Shown piece by piece: positions 13,504-14,719 of a stretch of 14,719 nucleotides of DNA. The number at the start of each line of letters is the position of its first letter. The stretch's first letter is position 1. The translations under genes were made by a program, and so were the position numbers. This DNA comes from CAG-307 sp964524125. GTDB taxonomy: Bacteria > Bacillota_I > Bacilli_A > Acholeplasmatales > Anaeroplasmataceae. Below the pieces are notes generated by a model, which ran no database searches, had not been told where the DNA came from, and saw only the letters and a program-made list of their open reading frames with translations. The stretch is taken from assembly GCA_964524125.1 (NCBI GenBank), contig CAZGBY010000045.1, forward strand, positions 1 to 14,719, read 5' to 3'.

Positions 13504-14109
13504 TTATTTGTTTGAATAAATAAATGTTTTAATATTACGGCCAAAAAAATCTACATTGTATTCCTTCTTTAAGATAAAACCATTTTTTTCATAAAATGAA
13601 TAATTACATGTTTCATCGGTCCAAAAATAGTATTGATCTATATTATTATCCTTACAATATGTGTTTAAATAATTAATTAATAATTTCCCTGTACCTTTTT
13701 GAATACTTGCGATTAAACTTAAATATAATGAATTTTCAGGCATTATTTCATAAACCATTTTACTATTATATTCTAAATATTCTAAGTATCTTTTAGCAAA
13801 GTTTTGTTCTTCTTTAGTTAATTTATTTATTTTTTCATTAAAATATAATGATACATCATTAAATTCCCCTTTTTTATGTAATAGCATAAAAGATTTAATT
13901 ATGCCATTGTCATCATAAACAAAATTTAATTCATTATCATATAAATAATATTTAACTAAAAAATCATATATAAGATTTTGTAAATTTAATGTCATTTCAA
14001 ATTCATCTTTCCATAATTGTTTAGTAATATTATATATTTGATCAAAATCTAAATGATTATATTTTCTTATATTTTTATAAGAGATTTCAGTAAGTTCTTG
14101 TTTCATCAT
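13504..14109 (-). CDS. GNAT family N-acetyltransferase
   Basis: A 201-residue soluble protein whose C-terminal half carries the GNAT acetyl-CoA signature: SLYLSLIASIQKGTGKLLINYL, with QKGTGK (137-142) as the Q/RxxGxG/A pyrophosphate-binding motif. YFWTDETCNYSFYEKNGFILKKEY (161-184) is the usual late strand-helix with a YEKNGF stretch. The N-terminal half is divergent. The substrate is unknown; it might be a small molecule, an antibiotic or a protein. The ATG at 14109 is favoured because GGAG lies five bases upstream (ATG 14106 follows at eight bases). The in-frame ATG at 14193 would add 28 low-complexity Asn/Lys-rich residues without a ribosome-binding site. It seems to be a single gene; I find no convincing promoter and only an AT-only hairpin after it. 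Confidence 0.85.
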   Translation of the reverse strand: MMKQELTEISYKNIRKYNHLDFDQIYNITKQLWKDEFEMTLNLQNLIYDFLVKYYLYDNELNFVYDDNGIIKSFMLLHKKGEFNDVSLYFNEKINKLTKEEQNFAKRYLEYLEYNSKMVYEIMPENSLYLSLIASIQKGTGKLLINYLNTYCKDNNIDQYYFWTDETCNYSFYEKNGFILKKEYNVDFFGRNIKTFIYSNK

Positions 14110-14316
14110 TTCAACTCCAATTACATTAAATACAGTTTTTAATTTATTTTGATTTTTATTTAGTTTTAGATAATTATTTTTAATAATATCCAATTAATTA
14201 AATGTTGTGTTTTCTTAATAAGTATATGAATGAATATTAATATTTTTATATCAATTTAAATTTACAAATTAAATGATTATAAACTTAGCGATAATGATAA
14301 TACATCATATACATAT

Positions 14317-14352
14317 TTGTTGTGACATTTGTTGTGACAATTGTTGTGACAA
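14317..14352. repeat. Three tandem 12-bp direct repeats beside tRNA-Leu
   Basis: TTGTTGTGACAT, TTGTTGTGACAA and TTGTTGTGACAA stand head to tail with an exact 12-bp period. Each contains a small palindrome, TTGTGACAA (TTGTGACAT in the first). They lie in the gene-free stretch 14110-14451 between the acetyltransferase start and the tRNA terminator. Direct repeats of this kind can be protein-binding sites, for example arms of an integrase site or an operator array. In one minus-strand frame they read LSQQLSQQMSQQ, but that frame runs through the terminator and tRNA and is not a gene. Confidence 0.8.
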
Positions 14353-14381
14353 TTTATCAAAAGCTACGTAAATTACTGAAG

Positions 14382-14404
14382 TTACAGAAGTTTTCATTCT
14401 GTAA
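14382..14404. repeat. Perfect 8-bp inverted repeat
   Basis: TTACAGAA (14382-14389) and TTCTGTAA (14397-14404) are separated by seven bases. A related direct copy, TTACTGAAG, lies immediately upstream of the left arm. No T run follows on either strand, so it is not an intrinsic terminator; it could be a protein-binding site. It sits about 30 bp from the three 12-bp direct repeats. Confidence 0.55.
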
Positions 14405-14451
14405 AAATAACCGAAAATTTCATATTTTTCACTCAAAAAAACCCCAAAATC

Positions 14452-14475
14452 AAAAAAAAGAGGCATTTTAGCCTC
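14452..14475 (-). terminator. Rho-independent terminator of tRNA-Leu
   Basis: On the minus strand GAGGC (14475-14471), loop TAAAAT, GCCTC (14464-14460) is followed by eight T (14459-14452). It begins 12 bp after the tRNA 3' CCA, showing that the tRNA is a single-gene transcription unit. Confidence 0.92.
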
Positions 14476-14487
14476 GAAATTACACAC

Positions 14488-14570
14488 TGGTGCGGGTAAC
14501 AGGAATCGAACCTGCACTCCTAGGAACTAGATTCTAAGTCTAGCGCGTCTGCCAGTTCCGCCATACCCGC
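14488..14570 (-). tRNA. tRNA-Leu, anticodon UAG
   Basis: The minus-strand sequence starts GCGGGTATGGCGGAA and ends TTACCCGCACCA. GCGGGT pairs with ACCCGC in the acceptor stem, the D arm has AACTGGCAGACGC, and the anticodon arm has CTAGACTTAGAATCTAG with TAG in the loop. A class II variable arm follows, then the T arm with GGTTCGATTCC. The 3' CCA is encoded (14490-14488). All arms are intact. It reads CUA codons and probably the wider CUN box. Confidence 0.97.
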
Positions 14571-14601
14571 ATTTAATACAGTATTATCAACTGCATTTAA
14601 A

Positions 14602-14630
14602 ATTATACCAAAAGTTGATTTACTTGTCAA
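14602..14630 (-). promoter_or_regulatory. Consensus promoter of tRNA-Leu
   Basis: On the minus strand TTGACA (14630-14625) and TATAAT (14607-14602) match the vegetative consensus perfectly with a 17-bp spacer, and a TGG precedes the -10 box. The predicted start lies about 25 bp before the mature tRNA 5' end. A further TATAAT lies on the same strand near 14690, but its upstream part runs out of the window. Confidence 0.9.
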
Positions 14631-14719
14631 TACAGATTTTAATGAATTTTTGTATTTTCCCGGTTACTCAGTTGTAAAATTAAAGTGGAATTATAGCAAA
14701 GGGGATTTTAAGGGGGAAT

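Noticed and set aside
14305..14517. 70-codon minus-strand frame reading MQVRFLLPAP...LSQQLSQQMSQQ
   Set aside because: It starts inside tRNA-Leu and reads through the tRNA terminator; the opening residues are typical of tRNA translated in frame.

Overview
The window looks like chromosome from a very AT-rich, low-GC Gram-positive bacterium (Bacillota, probably a Bacilli or Erysipelotrichia-like gut lineage; the lineage is an inference from gene content). Supporting signs are the gmk-rpoZ-uvrC neighbourhood, Firmicutes-type xpt, spmA/spmB relatives, near-consensus sigma-A promoters, U-tailed hairpin terminators, and frequent GGAGG or GGTGA ribosome-binding sites. TGA appears to be an ordinary stop (it ends the YaiI/YqxD gene) and tryptophan is encoded by TGG, so the code is not the Mycoplasma one.

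Layout. (1) 187-3708, minus strand: a four-gene operon of acyltransferase, GT8 glycosyltransferase, second GT8 and second acyltransferase. It has a promoter/operator-like site upstream and a hairpin terminator downstream, and it probably makes or modifies a glycosylated lipid or envelope glycan. The last gene has no usual start codon in its conserved N-terminal part and lies in the -1 frame relative to the preceding GT8 across a run of eight A. (2) 3730-4640, minus: a DUF1963/YwqG-like protein with its own terminator, and a stand-alone GerE/LuxR-type DNA-binding protein. (3) 4671-7451, minus: gmk, rpoZ and uvrC, with a strong terminator hairpin built over the rpoZ stop codon just before uvrC. 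(4) 7501-8772, minus: xpt overlapping a degenerate, permease-less ABC ATPase. (5) 8853-10744, plus: a secreted SH3b-SH3b-C39-like peptidase, a YaiI/YqxD protein, and a small two-helix membrane protein with a cysteine-rich tail, closed by a strong terminator. (6) 10743-13459, minus: a promoter, then a membrane-bound XRE regulator with an extracellular beta-repeat domain, then spmA and spmB. spmA has ATA exactly where its ATG should be. (7) 13504-14630, minus: a GNAT acetyltransferase, a gene-free stretch with a three-copy 12-bp direct repeat, and a complete tRNA-Leu(UAG) unit with a perfect promoter and terminator.

The most interesting points are the two genes lacking canonical starts at the position homology predicts, the one-piece transmembrane regulator placed in an operon with SpmA/SpmB, the GT8/acyltransferase cluster, and the ABC ATPase that keeps Walker A and B but has lost its signature, Q-loop and H-loop residues.
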